From positions 372,001 to 436,000 of the forward strand of contig NC_016818.1 in assembly GCF_000241955.1 (NCBI RefSeq): a DNA stretch of 64,000 bases, written 5' to 3'. The notes beneath the pieces were generated by a model, which saw only the letters and a program-made list of their open reading frames with translations, made no database searches and was not told the DNA's origin. Of the stretch, positions 8,190-27,221 are shown piece by piece. The DNA is from Rahnella aquatilis CIP 78.65 = ATCC 33071 (GTDB lineage: Bacteria > Pseudomonadota > Gammaproteobacteria > Enterobacterales > Enterobacteriaceae). Numbering within the stretch: position 1 is the first letter of the stretch; each line of letters starts with the position of its first letter. The position numbers and the translations under genes are program-made.

Positions 8190-9712
8190 GAGGTTGTCCC
8201 CCCAGCCGCTATCTCTTGTTCAGCCGTGACTCTGATGACTTCTTCCAGTGTAGTCTCGCCGCTAATGGCCTTAAGCAGGCCATTTTCCCGCAAGCTTCGG
8301 GCTGTTTTGCGATGAATGTTCTCAATGGAAAATTCATCCTGATTCTCATGAATTGCCTGACGTATAGCGTTATCAACGACCATACATTCATGGATAGCAG
8401 CCCTGCCTTTGTAGCCTGTGAAATGGCATTGAGAACATCCGCTGGCTTTAAAAACAAAGGGTGGGGGCTCAGGCAGAAAGTGGAATAAAGGAATATGAGA
8501 CGCATCTAACGGGGACTGCTGGCTACAATGTGGGCACAGGCGTCGCACAAGTCGCTGAGCAACCACGCCTAATAATGAGGAGGCGAGAAGGAAGGGCTCC
8601 AGACCCATATCCCGTAAACGGGTAATAGCACCGACGGCGCTATTCGTATGCAATGTAGACATCACCAGATGGCCGGTCAGTGAAGCTTGTACCGCGATTT
8701 GAGCGGTTTCATTGTCACGGATCTCACCGACCATGACGACATCCGGGTCCTGACGCAAAATTGCCCGCAAACCGAGAGCAAATGTCATTTCTACGCGGGG
8801 GTTAACTTGCGTTTGACCCACGCCTTCCAGTTCATACTCAATCGGGTCTTCAACGGTAAGAATGTTACGCTCGTTATTGTTGAGTGCAGAAAGAACCGCG
8901 TACAGAGTTGTGCTTTTACCTGAGCCGGTCGGCCCGGTGACCAGAATGATCCCGTGAGGTTTATGGATTAATGCCGATAGCTGTTGTTCGTCCTGTGGAG
9001 ACAGGCCAAGTTGTGGAATATCAAGACATAAATTATTTTTATCCAAGAGACGCATCACCACGCGCTCACCATATTGAGCCGGAATGGTCGATACGCGGAT
9101 ATCAATCGCCCGGTGACCGATACGTAAAGAAATGCGACCATCCTGAGGTAAACGTTTTTCAGCGATATCCAGTTTTGCCATCACCTTGATACGCGATACC
9201 AGAAAAGGTGCCAGCTTGCGAGCCGGTTGCAAGATTTGCCGTAAGACGCCGTCAATACGAAACCGAATACTGAGCGTGCGTTCGAAGGTTTCGATATGAA
9301 TATCCGAAGCACCCTCTTTGACTGCTTCAGAAAGCACCGCATTAATCAGACGTATGATCGGCGAATTTTCATCACTGGCCAGCAAGTCTTCGTTATCAGG
9401 TAATTCCTCAGATAAAGACAGAAGGTCGACCTCGTTATCGATATCATCAATAATTTGTTGTGACTGGCCGCTGCTACGCTGGTAGGTCGCTGATAACTTT
9501 TCATCAAACAGTGTCGTTTCCACTATTTCGACCGCCATTATTTCCCCCATGACCCGACGTGCTTCGAGCAATGTTTCCACTGAAATGTCCTGGCGGCAAA
9601 AAAGCACGTTATCAAGTAGCGTTACGCCTTTTTGTTTAGCGTAGGTATAAGGCAGAACAGGGGCGGCGTGTTCCACAACTGGTCTATTCAGCAACTCGTT
9701 ATCTCTGTTCAT
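8186..9712 (-). CDS. gspE: Type II secretion ATPase GspE
   Basis: This cytoplasmic hexameric ATPase powers pseudopilus assembly. The 508-residue protein has the N-terminal GspL-binding region, a Walker A motif GPTGSGKST at 260-268, Asp and His boxes, a Walker B stretch around [12 protein letters not shown] at 322-333, and a zinc-binding tetracysteine (Cys393, Cys396, Cys426, Cys429). All key residues are present. It begins three bases after the gspD stop and overlaps gspF by four bases. Confidence 0.97.
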   Translation of the reverse strand: MNRDNELLNRPVVEHAAPVLPYTYAKQKGVTLLDNVLFCRQDISVETLLEARRVMGEIMAVEIVETTLFDEKLSATYQRSSGQSQQIIDDIDNEVDLLSLSEELPDNEDLLASDENSPIIRLINAVLSEAVKEGASDIHIETFERTLSIRFRIDGVLRQILQPARKLAPFLVSRIKVMAKLDIAEKRLPQDGRISLRIGHRAIDIRVSTIPAQYGERVVMRLLDKNNLCLDIPQLGLSPQDEQQLSALIHKPHGIILVTGPTGSGKSTTLYAVLSALNNNERNILTVEDPIEYELEGVGQTQVNPRVEMTFALGLRAILRQDPDVVMVGEIRDNETAQIAVQASLTGHLVMSTLHTNSAVGAITRLRDMGLEPFLLASSLLGVVAQRLVRRLCPHCSQQSPLDASHIPLFHFLPEPPPFVFKASGCSQCHFTGYKGRAAIHECMVVDNAIRQAIHENQDEFSIENIHRKTARSLRENGLLKAISGETTLEEVIRVTAEQEIAAGGTTS

Positions 9713-9715
9713 GGT

Positions 9716-11701
9716 TTATCCACTAAACGGATTACGAGGTTTGTCGTTATCAGGCATGGTCGACAGAGAGGTTTTTGGCGAACTGTTTTCAGGGGCAGGG
9801 TAGTCGGGCAAAACAGCACGAGTATTTGGCGTGAGCAGATCTTGATGATCTTCATCCTGACGTGTTTTTTGGAGTTTTTGGAAATGCGAGTATTTCTTAT
9901 TGGAAATAGAGGAGTAAACCTCATCATCGCGAATAATGGTCGGCCTGATAAACACCATCAGATTACGTTTTGCTGATTCAGTGCTGGTATAGCGGAACAA
10001 ATTACCTATCCACGGAATATCACCCAACAGAGGAACTTTGGATTTGGTTTCTTTGGTGCTGTCATCCAGCAAACCGCCCAGGACTACAGTTTCACCCGTA
10101 CGAACCAGGACGGCATTGGAAATGGTTCGGGTATTGAAGGTGGGGCCAAGACTAGAATTGGTTGAAGTATCAACGCTGGAAACTTCCTGTTCGATTTCCA
10201 TCAGCACAGAGTCCCCTTCATTGATCTGCGGAGTGACCTTCAATTTTGTGCCGACGGTTTTGTAAACCACGCTACTATAAATGTTGTCGCCAGACGTGGT
10301 TTGTGAACCAGACAGGGAGGGAACTTCCTGACCGACATTGAATGAGGCTTCTTTATTATCGAGAGTAACAATGCTTGGCGTGGCAAGAATATCGTTTTTA
10401 TTACTGGTAGATAACGCAGTGAGTAAGACGTTCCAGTCACCGCTAAAGAAGCCTGCGGTCATGCCATTGAAGGTCTGCAAAGTGCTGCTTAGGGGGTTAT
10501 CACTGCTGATAACACCCTCTTTTTTGTACTGGCGTACTCCGGCCGCAACGGTCGATAGTGGCGCGCCGGTACCGGTAAATTGTGTTCCGCCAACCTGGTT
10601 GTTGCTCCACTGGATACCCAAATTGAGCCCGTTGCCATCCTGTACTTCAACAATAATGGCTTCGACTAAAACCTGTGCGCGGCGGATATCGAGCTTGGTG
10701 ATAACCTGTTCAAGTGATTGCATCACATCCTGCTGAGCAGTAATGACGATGGAGTTGGTTTGCTCATCAGCCGTTATGCTCATCGGATTGTTAGAGGCGG
10801 TCGAAGGCTGGGCAGTTTTGCCTTCTTTCATCTCCTGCGTAATGCCTGTCAGAACGGGAACAATTTTTTCAGCCTTGGCATATTTCAGGTAGAAAACACG
10901 GGTGTTGCCCTGAGAAGACTGATCTTTATCCAACTGATTAACCAGTTTTGCTGCGCGACTTCGCACGTTTTCTGGCCCGCTGACAATGAGCGTATTGGTC
11001 CTTTCATCGGCGACAATTTTGGCTTGTAATATAGATGATGATTGTCCTTTGGATTCTTCACGGATCAGGTTGTTCATCATCTCAGCCATTTCGGGGGCAG
11101 AAGCATATTTTAGTTTGATGGTTTGCCTTTGCTGGTCACCCATCGAGTCAACGCGTTCGACCAGATTAATAAGCCGGTTGACCACTGATGCCCGGCCAGT
11201 CAGCAGCAAAACATTGGAGGGTTCATAATGAACAACACTGCCTACTCCTGTACTGTCATTCATCTGGCGAAGCAAAGGTGCCAATTCTCTGACCGGTACA
11301 TTAAGAAGCGTAACGACGCGGGTGACAATTTCATCTCCCTTACCGGGTCTGTTTTTGTCCGCAACGGGTACACCAGACATTTTGGCATTCGCTGAACGCA
11401 CGACCTTCAGTAGCCCGTTATCCATGGGGATCACCGCAAAACCATAGACATCCAGCACACTTAGAAAAAATTGATAGTATTGTTCTTCATTCAAAACATC
11501 ATAACTTCTGACAGAAATAGTCCCCTGCACGGAGGGATCGATAAGGATAGTCTTATTCAGATTCTTACTTATCGTATCAATAAACTCTTTAATATCCGTG
11601 CCCTTGAAGCTCGCAGTAAATTCTTCCGCGTGTACAATCCACGGGAGGGTAGCACATAATATGCATGCCTTTACTAAGAGAGGGTTAATGAACTTCTTCA
11701 T
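9716..11701 (-). CDS. gspD: Type II secretion outer-membrane secretin GspD
   Basis: GspD forms the outer-membrane channel through which folded proteins leave the cell. The 661-residue protein has a cleavable signal peptide (about residues 1-25, ending VHA), N-domains N0 to N3 of the ring-building type, and a secretin domain with the conserved region ending VPLLGDIPWIGNLF. A Ser/Pro/Asn-rich tail follows, where pilotin-binding segments usually sit. No pilotin gene (gspS/aspS) is seen in the window. The start overlaps the gspC stop by 17 bases. Confidence 0.96.
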   Translation of the reverse strand: MKKFINPLLVKACILCATLPWIVHAEEFTASFKGTDIKEFIDTISKNLNKTILIDPSVQGTISVRSYDVLNEEQYYQFFLSVLDVYGFAVIPMDNGLLKVVRSANAKMSGVPVADKNRPGKGDEIVTRVVTLLNVPVRELAPLLRQMNDSTGVGSVVHYEPSNVLLLTGRASVVNRLINLVERVDSMGDQQRQTIKLKYASAPEMAEMMNNLIREESKGQSSSILQAKIVADERTNTLIVSGPENVRSRAAKLVNQLDKDQSSQGNTRVFYLKYAKAEKIVPVLTGITQEMKEGKTAQPSTASNNPMSITADEQTNSIVITAQQDVMQSLEQVITKLDIRRAQVLVEAIIVEVQDGNGLNLGIQWSNNQVGGTQFTGTGAPLSTVAAGVRQYKKEGVISSDNPLSSTLQTFNGMTAGFFSGDWNVLLTALSTSNKNDILATPSIVTLDNKEASFNVGQEVPSLSGSQTTSGDNIYSSVVYKTVGTKLKVTPQINEGDSVLMEIEQEVSSVDTSTNSSLGPTFNTRTISNAVLVRTGETVVLGGLLDDSTKETKSKVPLLGDIPWIGNLFRYTSTESAKRNLMVFIRPTIIRDDEVYSSISNKKYSHFQKLQKTRQDEDHQDLLTPNTRAVLPDYPAPENSSPKTSLSTMPDNDKPRNPFSG

Positions 11702-12530
11702 GACTTTCTGTATCCAACGATGTTTCGATAGTGGCTAAGTTTATATAGATATTCTGAACTTGATTTTCTCTCAGAACGGTAAGTTGTACATCCCTCAGAT
11801 TTGCCAGTTGTTCAATGTATTTATCTGCTGTTACCGCGTCGTCAAGAGATTGCCCGTTTATTTTAACGACAAATTCATCAGGAATAAGTCCCGCTCTAAG
11901 ATAAATATTACTGCTTGTTCTGGGATTAAATCTATAACCTGTAAGTTTCTCATCTTTATATATAGGGTTGGCAACTAAATAATGCATTAAATATTTTGCA
12001 TGTTCTCTGCTTACCTTTTCTTTTTGTGGTTCAGGACGTTTATCATCCCGTGGTTTATCATTGAGATATAAAATCGCTGTTCCCCCGGGGGTTCGTATTA
12101 AAACTTCGTCTGGCTTTACTGATTGTAAGAAAGCATTTTCTACATCAGCGAGTTTTTCGCCTTCACGATAACTATGCTGACCTGATGGTCCTTGAAGGAT
12201 AGCCAGTGAACGCCGGGTTTCAGTACTTGTCAGAACGCCCTTAAGGATTAAAGGCAGTTTTACGCTAGTCACGGGTGACTGAGTTGTCTCTTTAATCACT
12301 GCCTTTCTGCGTTTATCAAATAGTGTGCCATGGATATTTATAAGCATCTTAGTGTTGCCGGAAGCCTTGGGGGTGATTACAGACTTTTCCCAGCTATTGA
12401 GTACAGTAATAGCGATTGTGGAGCAACAAATTATTGTGCACATGAATGTTATAACAATTAACATTCCTATCTTCAATGATATATTCGGCCAATGCCATTT
12501 ATTCCAGGCGGCATACATGTGTTGGATCAT
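11685..12530 (-). CDS. gspC: Type II secretion inner-membrane protein GspC
   Basis: GspC links the inner-membrane platform to the secretin. The 281-residue protein has a cytoplasmic start, one membrane helix at about 20-46, a Pro/Lys-rich linker, the homology region (about 85-155) that contacts GspD, and a C-terminal PDZ-like domain (about 185-275). It is the first gene of the minus-strand gsp operon and is divergent from gspA across a 170-base AT-rich gap. Confidence 0.93.
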   Translation of the reverse strand: MIQHMYAAWNKWHWPNISLKIGMLIVITFMCTIICCSTIAITVLNSWEKSVITPKASGNTKMLINIHGTLFDKRRKAVIKETTQSPVTSVKLPLILKGVLTSTETRRSLAILQGPSGQHSYREGEKLADVENAFLQSVKPDEVLIRTPGGTAILYLNDKPRDDKRPEPQKEKVSREHAKYLMHYLVANPIYKDEKLTGYRFNPRTSSNIYLRAGLIPDEFVVKINGQSLDDAVTADKYIEQLANLRDVQLTVLRENQVQNIYINLATIETSLDTESHEEVH

Positions 12531-12700
12531 TCCTTTGTGTTTTCATTATTCCAGTGGATTACTTATTAGGCTATATTATGCACAGAAAAACATTGATTCA
12601 CATTAATACATGTTCAATACGAATGAGATTGTGTTTCTTGATTTTCATACTTATTCCTCTTTGGGTTTTATTTTTTTAAAAACATTCATTGAATGTATAA
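12531..12700. promoter_or_regulatory. AT-rich divergent promoter region gspC/gspA
   Basis: These 170 bases separate the two divergent gsp transcripts and are visibly AT-rich. A 15-base palindrome, ACATTCA-T-TGAATGT, lies at 12682-12696, four bases before the gspA start. The E. coli counterpart is silenced by H-NS. AT-richness here is compatible with that but does not prove it. No clear -35/-10 pair could be fixed. Confidence 0.5.
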
Positions 12701-14239
12701 ATGGTTATGGACATTAGTATGTACTGCGATCACTTTAATTTTGTCACATTTCCTTTTTTGGAAGGTAATTATTTCAATAATATACGTTTGTTGGCTGCTC
12801 AGGACTTTATTCTGCAGAAGTTGAATCAGGGAGGCATCGCGATCATCGGTGGTAATAAAGGTGTTGGCAAAACGCGACTGGCGCACGAGGTTGCCAGACA
12901 AAGCCAGCGTCGGGTATTGAATTTAAGTGCAGCGCCTTTGAATGGAGCAGACGGTGAAAACCTGGGGCAGCTATTAGCGTGCTGTTTTCATTTGAAAAAA
13001 TGGCGAACGTTACCAGCTTCGATCTTGCCTCTGCGAATTGCTGAAACTTTTGACCAAAATGAGTATTCCACTCAGCCCTGGCTGGTCGTAGTGGATAATG
13101 CTGAAAACCTCTCTGTAGAAAGCTATGAGTTTTTAAGAACATTCAAAAGTTATCCGCAATCCTCATGTGTTTCGTTCCTTTTGGTTGAGGAACGCAAGGG
13201 GGATTCTGGTGACCGTAAGCGCTGTCGGAGGCTTTTTCCCCATACTGATTACCATCTGCTTCCAATGAGCTTCGCCGAAACCTCAGATTATCTTTCACAA
13301 CGATTGCAATCCTCTGGGGGAGAGGCAGCGGTGATCCCCGGGCCGGTGGCCAAACTGCTGCATAACGCTTCTGGCGGACGAATCCAATTGATTAATGCTC
13401 TGGCTGCGGATTCACTTAACAGCGCTTATGCAGAAAAAACATCATCAGTCACCTACCGACAGATGAAAATCTGTACTGAAGCCTGGGGGCTCACACCGGG
13501 CAGAAAAAAATGCATCACCTTGCTCATCGCCTGTTACATGCTTTTTGGTGGCATGTTGGGATGGACCTATTACAACTATGCAAAATCCTATCTCCCTCTG
13601 CCTTTAACCTTTTCTGAAAAGTTGCATGAAATCCCTGCCGCAGCGAAGACCCTCAGTGATGTTGGCAGTAACGAGCGTAACGGTATGCGTCAGCTCTTTC
13701 AGGTATGGGGTTATGACGTTCCGACTGATGATGCGTTCTGTGATCAGGCCATACGTGCGCAGCTCACCTGTAAAAAGGGTAAGGCAACATTAGAGACCTT
13801 ATTACAGGAAGGTATTCCCTGGCTGAGTCCGATTACAGCAGATAAACGGACGGTCTACGTTACCGTTGTTAAGGTAACTGATGAGACGTTAGATGTTCTT
13901 ATTAAAGATGAGACGTGGACGGTTCAGCGCAGCTGGTTTAATGAAGTCTGGGGCGGTGAATATATCCAGTTATTCCCGCAGACTCCGAGCGGTAAGAACG
14001 TTATCAACAATACAAGCCCTGAAGCTGACACCGCCTGGCTGGATATGACGCTCAGTAAAATCCTGAATCTGCCATTCAGTAAAACGGGTCAGTGGGACAA
14101 TGATTTGATTGGGAAGATTAAATTATTCCAGCAACGGGAAGATCTTATTGTCGATGGAAGAGTAGGTAAAGGTACTCTGATGCAAATCGCTAAACGTACC
14201 GGCAACATGCCAGTGCTGCTTACAAAAGAAGAACTTTAG
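12701..14239 (+). CDS. gspA: Type II secretion accessory ATPase GspA, peptidoglycan-binding
   Basis: GspA acts with GspB to open or bind peptidoglycan so that the secretin can be placed in the outer membrane. The 512-residue protein has an N-terminal AAA ATPase with Walker A GGNKGVGKT (about 50-58) and a Walker B-like VVVDNAE, one membrane helix near 268-290, and a periplasmic part ending in a peptidoglycan-binding-1-like domain (about 455-500, with FQQREDLIVDGRVGKGT). Two in-frame ATGs (12701 and 12707) are possible, neither with a good ribosome site. E. coli GspA is 489 residues. Confidence 0.92.
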   Translation: MVMDISMYCDHFNFVTFPFLEGNYFNNIRLLAAQDFILQKLNQGGIAIIGGNKGVGKTRLAHEVARQSQRRVLNLSAAPLNGADGENLGQLLACCFHLKKWRTLPASILPLRIAETFDQNEYSTQPWLVVVDNAENLSVESYEFLRTFKSYPQSSCVSFLLVEERKGDSGDRKRCRRLFPHTDYHLLPMSFAETSDYLSQRLQSSGGEAAVIPGPVAKLLHNASGGRIQLINALAADSLNSAYAEKTSSVTYRQMKICTEAWGLTPGRKKCITLLIACYMLFGGMLGWTYYNYAKSYLPLPLTFSEKLHEIPAAAKTLSDVGSNERNGMRQLFQVWGYDVPTDDAFCDQAIRAQLTCKKGKATLETLLQEGIPWLSPITADKRTVYVTVVKVTDETLDVLIKDETWTVQRSWFNEVWGGEYIQLFPQTPSGKNVINNTSPEADTAWLDMTLSKILNLPFSKTGQWDNDLIGKIKLFQQREDLIVDGRVGKGTLMQIAKRTGNMPVLLTKEEL

Positions 14240-14246
14240 GTTAAAA

Positions 14247-14732
14247 ATGCAAAATATTCATTTATCGGCTTATGTCAGCCATTTAAACAAACAAAAGGTG
14301 AAGGTGGCAGCTCATCATCAACTCAGAAAAAGCCTGTATTGTGTGGTGCTAAGCGGCCTATGTTTATTTGCTGGTGCCTTGGCGGGGTCTTATCTTCATA
14401 TAATTTATCTTAACTGGCAGGGCTACCGGATAGAAATCAGTGAAGAATCACATCTTCCTTACCAACAATCCGCCTTGCATTACATCTATAAGAACAAAGA
14501 GCTCCCTGCCGTTAGCCAGACTGCCTATATAGATGACAATGAAAATGCTGAGGGAGAGTTGCCGGAAGATACTTCACCTATGGAAAATGAGACCCTGGAA
14601 GAGGCGCCTGCAGACGAAAGTGATGAGAGTCAAATCATCAAGTTAGATGAAGGGAGCCCAGATATGCCATTACAAGAATGGCTGAAAAAAGCGATGCTGG
14701 AACAGCAACAAGAAGAGAAGAGCGCAAAATAA
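14247..14732 (+). CDS. gspB: Type II secretion protein GspB
   Basis: GspB is the partner of GspA. The 161-residue protein has a basic cytoplasmic start, one membrane helix at about 28-52, and a strongly acidic periplasmic tail (Glu/Asp-rich between about 95 and 140). It starts seven bases after gspA. Sequence conservation is low, so the identification relies on topology, size and position (E. coli GspB 139). The gene ends just before the S10 operon promoter, as in E. coli. Confidence 0.85.
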   Translation: MQNIHLSAYVSHLNKQKVKVAAHHQLRKSLYCVVLSGLCLFAGALAGSYLHIIYLNWQGYRIEISEESHLPYQQSALHYIYKNKELPAVSQTAYIDDNENAEGELPEDTSPMENETLEEAPADESDESQIIKLDEGSPDMPLQEWLKKAMLEQQQEEKSAK

Positions 14733-14755
14733 AAGCATTTTCTTTGTCGTTCGAA

Positions 14756-14783
14756 TTGCTTCTTGCTGGTGTTTAAGTATAAT
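14756..14783 (+). promoter_or_regulatory. S10 operon promoter
   Basis: A -35 box TTGCTT (14756-14761) and a perfect -10 box TATAAT (14778-14783) are separated by 16 bases and followed by a GC-rich start region typical of growth-regulated promoters. Confidence 0.9.
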
Positions 14784-14789
14784 GCGCGG

Positions 14790-15278
<489 letters not shown>

Positions 15279-15299
15279 TCAGGGTCATTGAGCGATTGA

Positions 15300-17705
<2,406 letters not shown>

Positions 17706-17716
17706 TTAGAGGATAA

Positions 17717-17998
<282 letters not shown>

Positions 17999-18003
17999 GG
18001 TAG

Positions 18004-19929
<1,926 letters not shown>

Positions 19930-19953
19930 TACAGTAGCGCCTCTCAAAAATAG

Positions 19954-19989
19954 ATAAACGGCTCATGTACGTGGGCCGTTTATTTTTTC
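19954..19989 (+). terminator. S10 operon terminator
   Basis: The stem ATAAACGGC (19954-19962) pairs with GCCGTTTAT (19975-19983) and is followed by six T. It lies 24 bases after rpsQ and before the spc promoter. Confidence 0.9.
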
Positions 19990-20018
19990 TACCCATAATC
20001 GGGAACCGGTGTTATAAT
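19985..20018 (+). promoter_or_regulatory. spc operon promoter
   Basis: A perfect TATAAT at 20013-20018 is followed by the GC-rich start TGCCGCGCC. The -35 region, within the T-rich 3' arm of the previous terminator around 19985-19995, is weak and its exact hexamer is uncertain. Confidence 0.75.
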
Positions 20019-20087
20019 GCCGCGCCCTCATATTGTGGGGATTTCTTAACGACCTATCCTGGGTCCTAAAGTTGTAGTTGACATTAG

Positions 20088-21669
<1,582 letters not shown>

Positions 21670-21696
21670 TTGTCACCAATTGAATCACGGGAGTAA

Positions 21697-22095
<399 letters not shown>

Positions 22096-22108
22096 TTGGG
22101 AGGAAAGA

Positions 22109-22642
22109 ATGTCTCGTGTTGCAAAAGCACCCGTCGTCATTCCTGCCGGCGTAGAGGTAAAACTCAACGGTCAGGTTATTTCGATTAAGGGTAAAAACGG
22201 CGAGCTGTCACGTACTATCCATGACGCTGTTGTAGTTAAACAGGAAGAAAATACACTGACTTTCGCCCCACGCGAAGGCGCTGTAGACGGTTGGGCCCAA
22301 GCGGGTACCACTCGTGCACTGTTGAACTCTATGGTTGTAGGTGTTACCGACGGCTTCACTAAAAAGCTTCAACTGGTAGGTGTTGGTTATCGTGCTGCTG
22401 TTAAAGGCAACGTGGTGAATTTAGCCTTAGGCTTCTCTCACCCGGTCGATCACCAACTGCCGGAAGGCATCACTGCAGAATGTCCGACCCAAACTGAAAT
22501 CGTGCTGAAAGGCGCTGATAAACAGGTTATCGGTCAGGTTGCTGCGGATTTACGTGCCTACCGTCGTCCTGAGCCTTATAAAGGCAAGGGTGTCCGTTAC
22601 GCCGACGAAGTCGTGCGTACCAAAGAGGCTAAGAAGAAGTAA
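22109..22642 (+). CDS. rplF: 50S ribosomal protein L6
   Basis: L6 lies near the sarcin-ricin loop and is needed for late 50S assembly. The 177-residue protein has two related alpha-beta domains and the C-terminal signature [11 protein letters not shown]. Length equals that of E. coli. Confidence 0.98.
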   Translation: MSRVAKAPVVIPAGVEVKLNGQVISIKGKNGELSRTIHDAVVVKQEENTLTFAPREGAVDGWAQAGTTRALLNSMVVGVTDGFTKKLQLVGVGYRAAVKGNVVNLALGFSHPVDHQLPEGITAECPTQTEIVLKGADKQVIGQVAADLRAYRRPEPYKGKGVRYADEVVRTKEAKKK

Positions 22643-23706
<1,064 letters not shown>

Positions 23707-23709
23707 GAG

Positions 23710-24144
23710 ATGCGTTTAAATACTCTGTCTCCGGCTGATGGTGCCAAACAAGCGCCAAGGCGTGTAGGTCGTGGTATTGGTTCTGGCCTGGGTAAAACCG
23801 GCGGTCGTGGTCACAAAGGTCAGAACTCACGTTCTGGTGGTGGCGTACGTCGTGGTTTTGAAGGTGGTCAGATGCCTTTATATCGTCGTTTGCCGAAATT
23901 CGGCTTCACCTCCCGCAAAGCTATGATCACGGCAGAAGTTCGTCTGTCTGAACTGGCTCTGGTGGAAGGCGACGTGATCGACCTGAACGCGCTGAAAGCC
24001 GCTAACGTAGTTGGTATCCAGATCGAGTTCGCGAAAGTAATCCTTTCTGGCGAAGTTGGTCGTGCGGTAACTCTGCGTGGTTTGCGTGTCACCAAAGGCG
24101 CTCGTGTTGCTATCGAAGCTGCTGGCGGTAAAATTGAGGAATAA
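23710..24144 (+). CDS. rplO: 50S ribosomal protein L15
   Basis: L15 is a late-assembly 50S protein with a long glycine/arginine-rich N-terminal extension (for example [19 protein letters not shown]) that threads into the 23S core. At 144 residues it matches E. coli. It starts three bases after rpmD. Confidence 0.98.
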   Translation: MRLNTLSPADGAKQAPRRVGRGIGSGLGKTGGRGHKGQNSRSGGGVRRGFEGGQMPLYRRLPKFGFTSRKAMITAEVRLSELALVEGDVIDLNALKAANVVGIQIEFAKVILSGEVGRAVTLRGLRVTKGARVAIEAAGGKIEE

Positions 24145-24151
24145 GTAGCAG

Positions 24152-25483
24152 ATGGCTAAGCAACCGGGATTAGATTTTCAAAGTGCCAAGGGTGGACTAG
24201 GCGAACTGAAGCGCAGACTTTTGTTTGTTATCGGTGCGCTGATTGTTTTCCGTATCGGCTCTTTTATTCCGATCCCTGGTATTGATGCCGCTGTACTTGC
24301 CAAATTGCTCGAGCAGCAAAGAGGTACCATCATTGAAATGTTTAACATGTTCTCTGGTGGTGCCCTTAGCCGTGCTTCAATCTTTGCTCTGGGGATCATG
24401 CCGTACATTTCTGCATCGATCATTATCCAGCTATTAACGGTGGTTCATCCAGCGTTAGCAGAAATAAAGAAAGAAGGGGAGGCTGGCCGTCGTAAGATTA
24501 GCCAGTACACCCGTTACGGTACGCTGGTATTGGCAGTGTTCCAGTCGATCGGTATTGCTACCGGTTTGCCGAACATGCCTGGTATGCAGGGCCTGGTGTT
24601 AAATCCAGGCTTTGCATTCTACTTTACTGCAGTTGTGAGCTTAGTGACCGGGACAATGTTCCTGATGTGGCTGGGTGAGCAAATTACTGAACGAGGTATC
24701 GGTAACGGTATTTCAATCATCATTTTTGCAGGTATCGTAGCGGGTCTTCCGCCAGCAATTGCACATACTATCGAACAAGCTCGGCAAGGCGACCTGCACT
24801 TCCTCCTGTTGCTGTTGGTTGCAGTTTTAGTGTTTGCAGTGACTTTCTTTGTGGTGTTTGTTGAACGTGGTCAACGTCGTATCGTCGTTAACTATGCTAA
24901 ACGCCAACAAGGTCGTCGTGTCTATGCAGCACAGAGCACGCACTTACCGTTGAAAGTGAATATGGCCGGGGTTATCCCAGCAATCTTCGCTTCCAGCATT
25001 ATTCTGTTCCCTGCCACGATTGCATCATGGTTTGGGGGCGGGACTGGTTGGAACTGGCTGACTACGATTTCGCTGTATTTGCAGCCTGGGCAACCGCTTT
25101 ATGTGTTACTCTATGCGACTGCAATCATCTTCTTCTGTTTCTTTTATACTGCGTTGGTGTTCAACCCGCGTGAGACAGCAGATAACCTGAAGAAGTCCGG
25201 TGCATTTGTACCAGGAATTCGTCCGGGAGAGCAAACGGCGAAGTACATTGATAAAGTGATGACTCGTTTAACCTTAATTGGTGCGATGTATATTACTTTC
25301 ATCTGCCTTATCCCGGAGTTCATGCGTGACGCGATGAAAGTTCCATTCTACTTTGGTGGTACTTCTCTACTGATCGTAGTCGTCGTTATCATGGACTTTA
25401 TGGCTCAAGTGCAAACTCTGATGATGTCAAGTCAGTACGAGTCTGCATTGAAGAAAGCAAACCTGAAAGGCTATAACCGCTAA
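24152..25483 (+). CDS. secY: Protein translocase channel subunit SecY
   Basis: SecY is the central pore of the SecYEG translocon in the inner membrane. The 443-residue protein has ten predicted membrane helices, including the plug region after the first helix, and the cytoplasmic loops that bind SecA and ribosomes, with the conserved arginine-rich [18 protein letters not shown]. It starts 7 bases after rplO, inside the spc operon, so channel synthesis follows ribosome synthesis. Confidence 0.98.
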   Translation: MAKQPGLDFQSAKGGLGELKRRLLFVIGALIVFRIGSFIPIPGIDAAVLAKLLEQQRGTIIEMFNMFSGGALSRASIFALGIMPYISASIIIQLLTVVHPALAEIKKEGEAGRRKISQYTRYGTLVLAVFQSIGIATGLPNMPGMQGLVLNPGFAFYFTAVVSLVTGTMFLMWLGEQITERGIGNGISIIIFAGIVAGLPPAIAHTIEQARQGDLHFLLLLLVAVLVFAVTFFVVFVERGQRRIVVNYAKRQQGRRVYAAQSTHLPLKVNMAGVIPAIFASSIILFPATIASWFGGGTGWNWLTTISLYLQPGQPLYVLLYATAIIFFCFFYTALVFNPRETADNLKKSGAFVPGIRPGEQTAKYIDKVMTRLTLIGAMYITFICLIPEFMRDAMKVPFYFGGTSLLIVVVVIMDFMAQVQTLMMSSQYESALKKANLKGYNR

Positions 25484-25633
<150 letters not shown>

Positions 25634-25668
25634 TTATCTCGCATATTTTTCTTGCAAAGTTGGGTTGA

Positions 25669-25698
25669 GCTGGCTAGATTAGCCAGCCAATCTTTTGT
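25669..25698 (+). terminator. Hairpin after the spc operon
   Basis: The stem GCTGGCTA (25669-25676) pairs with TAGCCAGC (25680-25687) and is followed by CAATCTTTTG. It lies between rpmJ and rpsM and may be a partial terminator at the spc/alpha junction or part of the alpha leader fold. Confidence 0.5.
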
Positions 25699-25795
25699 AT
25701 GTAAGCAGCAATACTATTTGAGTATCCTGAAAACGGGCTTTTCAGAATGGTGTTGCCGTATATAAATAGTAGGAGTGCATAGTGGCCCGTATAGC
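25695..25795 (+). promoter_or_regulatory. Alpha operon leader, S4-binding pseudoknot
   Basis: The roughly 100 bases before rpsM contain GTAAGCAGCAATACT...GAAAACGGGCTTTTCAG...GTGTTGCCGTATATAAATAGTAGGAG and end over a GTG start. This resembles the E. coli alpha operon ribosome-binding site, where S4 traps the ribosome on a pseudoknot that includes the GTG codon. Confidence 0.7.
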
Positions 25796-26138
25796 AGGCA
25801 TTAACATTCCTGATCAGAAACATACCGTGATCGCATTAACTTCGATCTACGGCATCGGCAAAACCCGCTCACAGTCTATCTGTGCTGCATCAGGTATTGC
25901 TGAAAATGTTAAGATCAGTGAGCTGTCTGAAGAGCAAATCGAAAAACTGCGTGACGAAGTTGCCAAGTTCATTGTTGAAGGTGATCTGCGTCGTGAAGTC
26001 ACCCTGAGCATCAAGCGTCTTATGGACCTTGGAACTTATCGTGGTTTGCGTCATCGTCGTGGTCTTCCAGTGCGCGGTCAGCGTACCAAGACTAACGCAC
26101 GTACCCGTAAGGGTCCGCGTAAACCGATCAAGAAATAA
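25782..26138 (+). CDS. rpsM: 30S ribosomal protein S13
   Basis: S13 lies in the 30S head, binds the P-site tRNA with its C-terminal tail and bridges to L5. The 118-residue protein starts at a GTG ([14 protein letters not shown]), as in E. coli, with TAGGAG upstream. The C-terminal basic tail [11 protein letters not shown] is intact. It is the first gene of the alpha operon and the site of S4 control. Confidence 0.98.
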   Translation: MARIAGINIPDQKHTVIALTSIYGIGKTRSQSICAASGIAENVKISELSEEQIEKLRDEVAKFIVEGDLRREVTLSIKRLMDLGTYRGLRHRRGLPVRGQRTKTNARTRKGPRKPIKK

Positions 26139-26155
26139 TCGGGGTGATTGAATAA

Positions 26156-26545
<390 letters not shown>

Positions 26546-26557
26546 CGCTGCTTTTAG

Positions 26558-27196
<639 letters not shown>

Positions 27197-27221
27197 AGCT
27201 TAGTACCAAAGAGAGGACACA

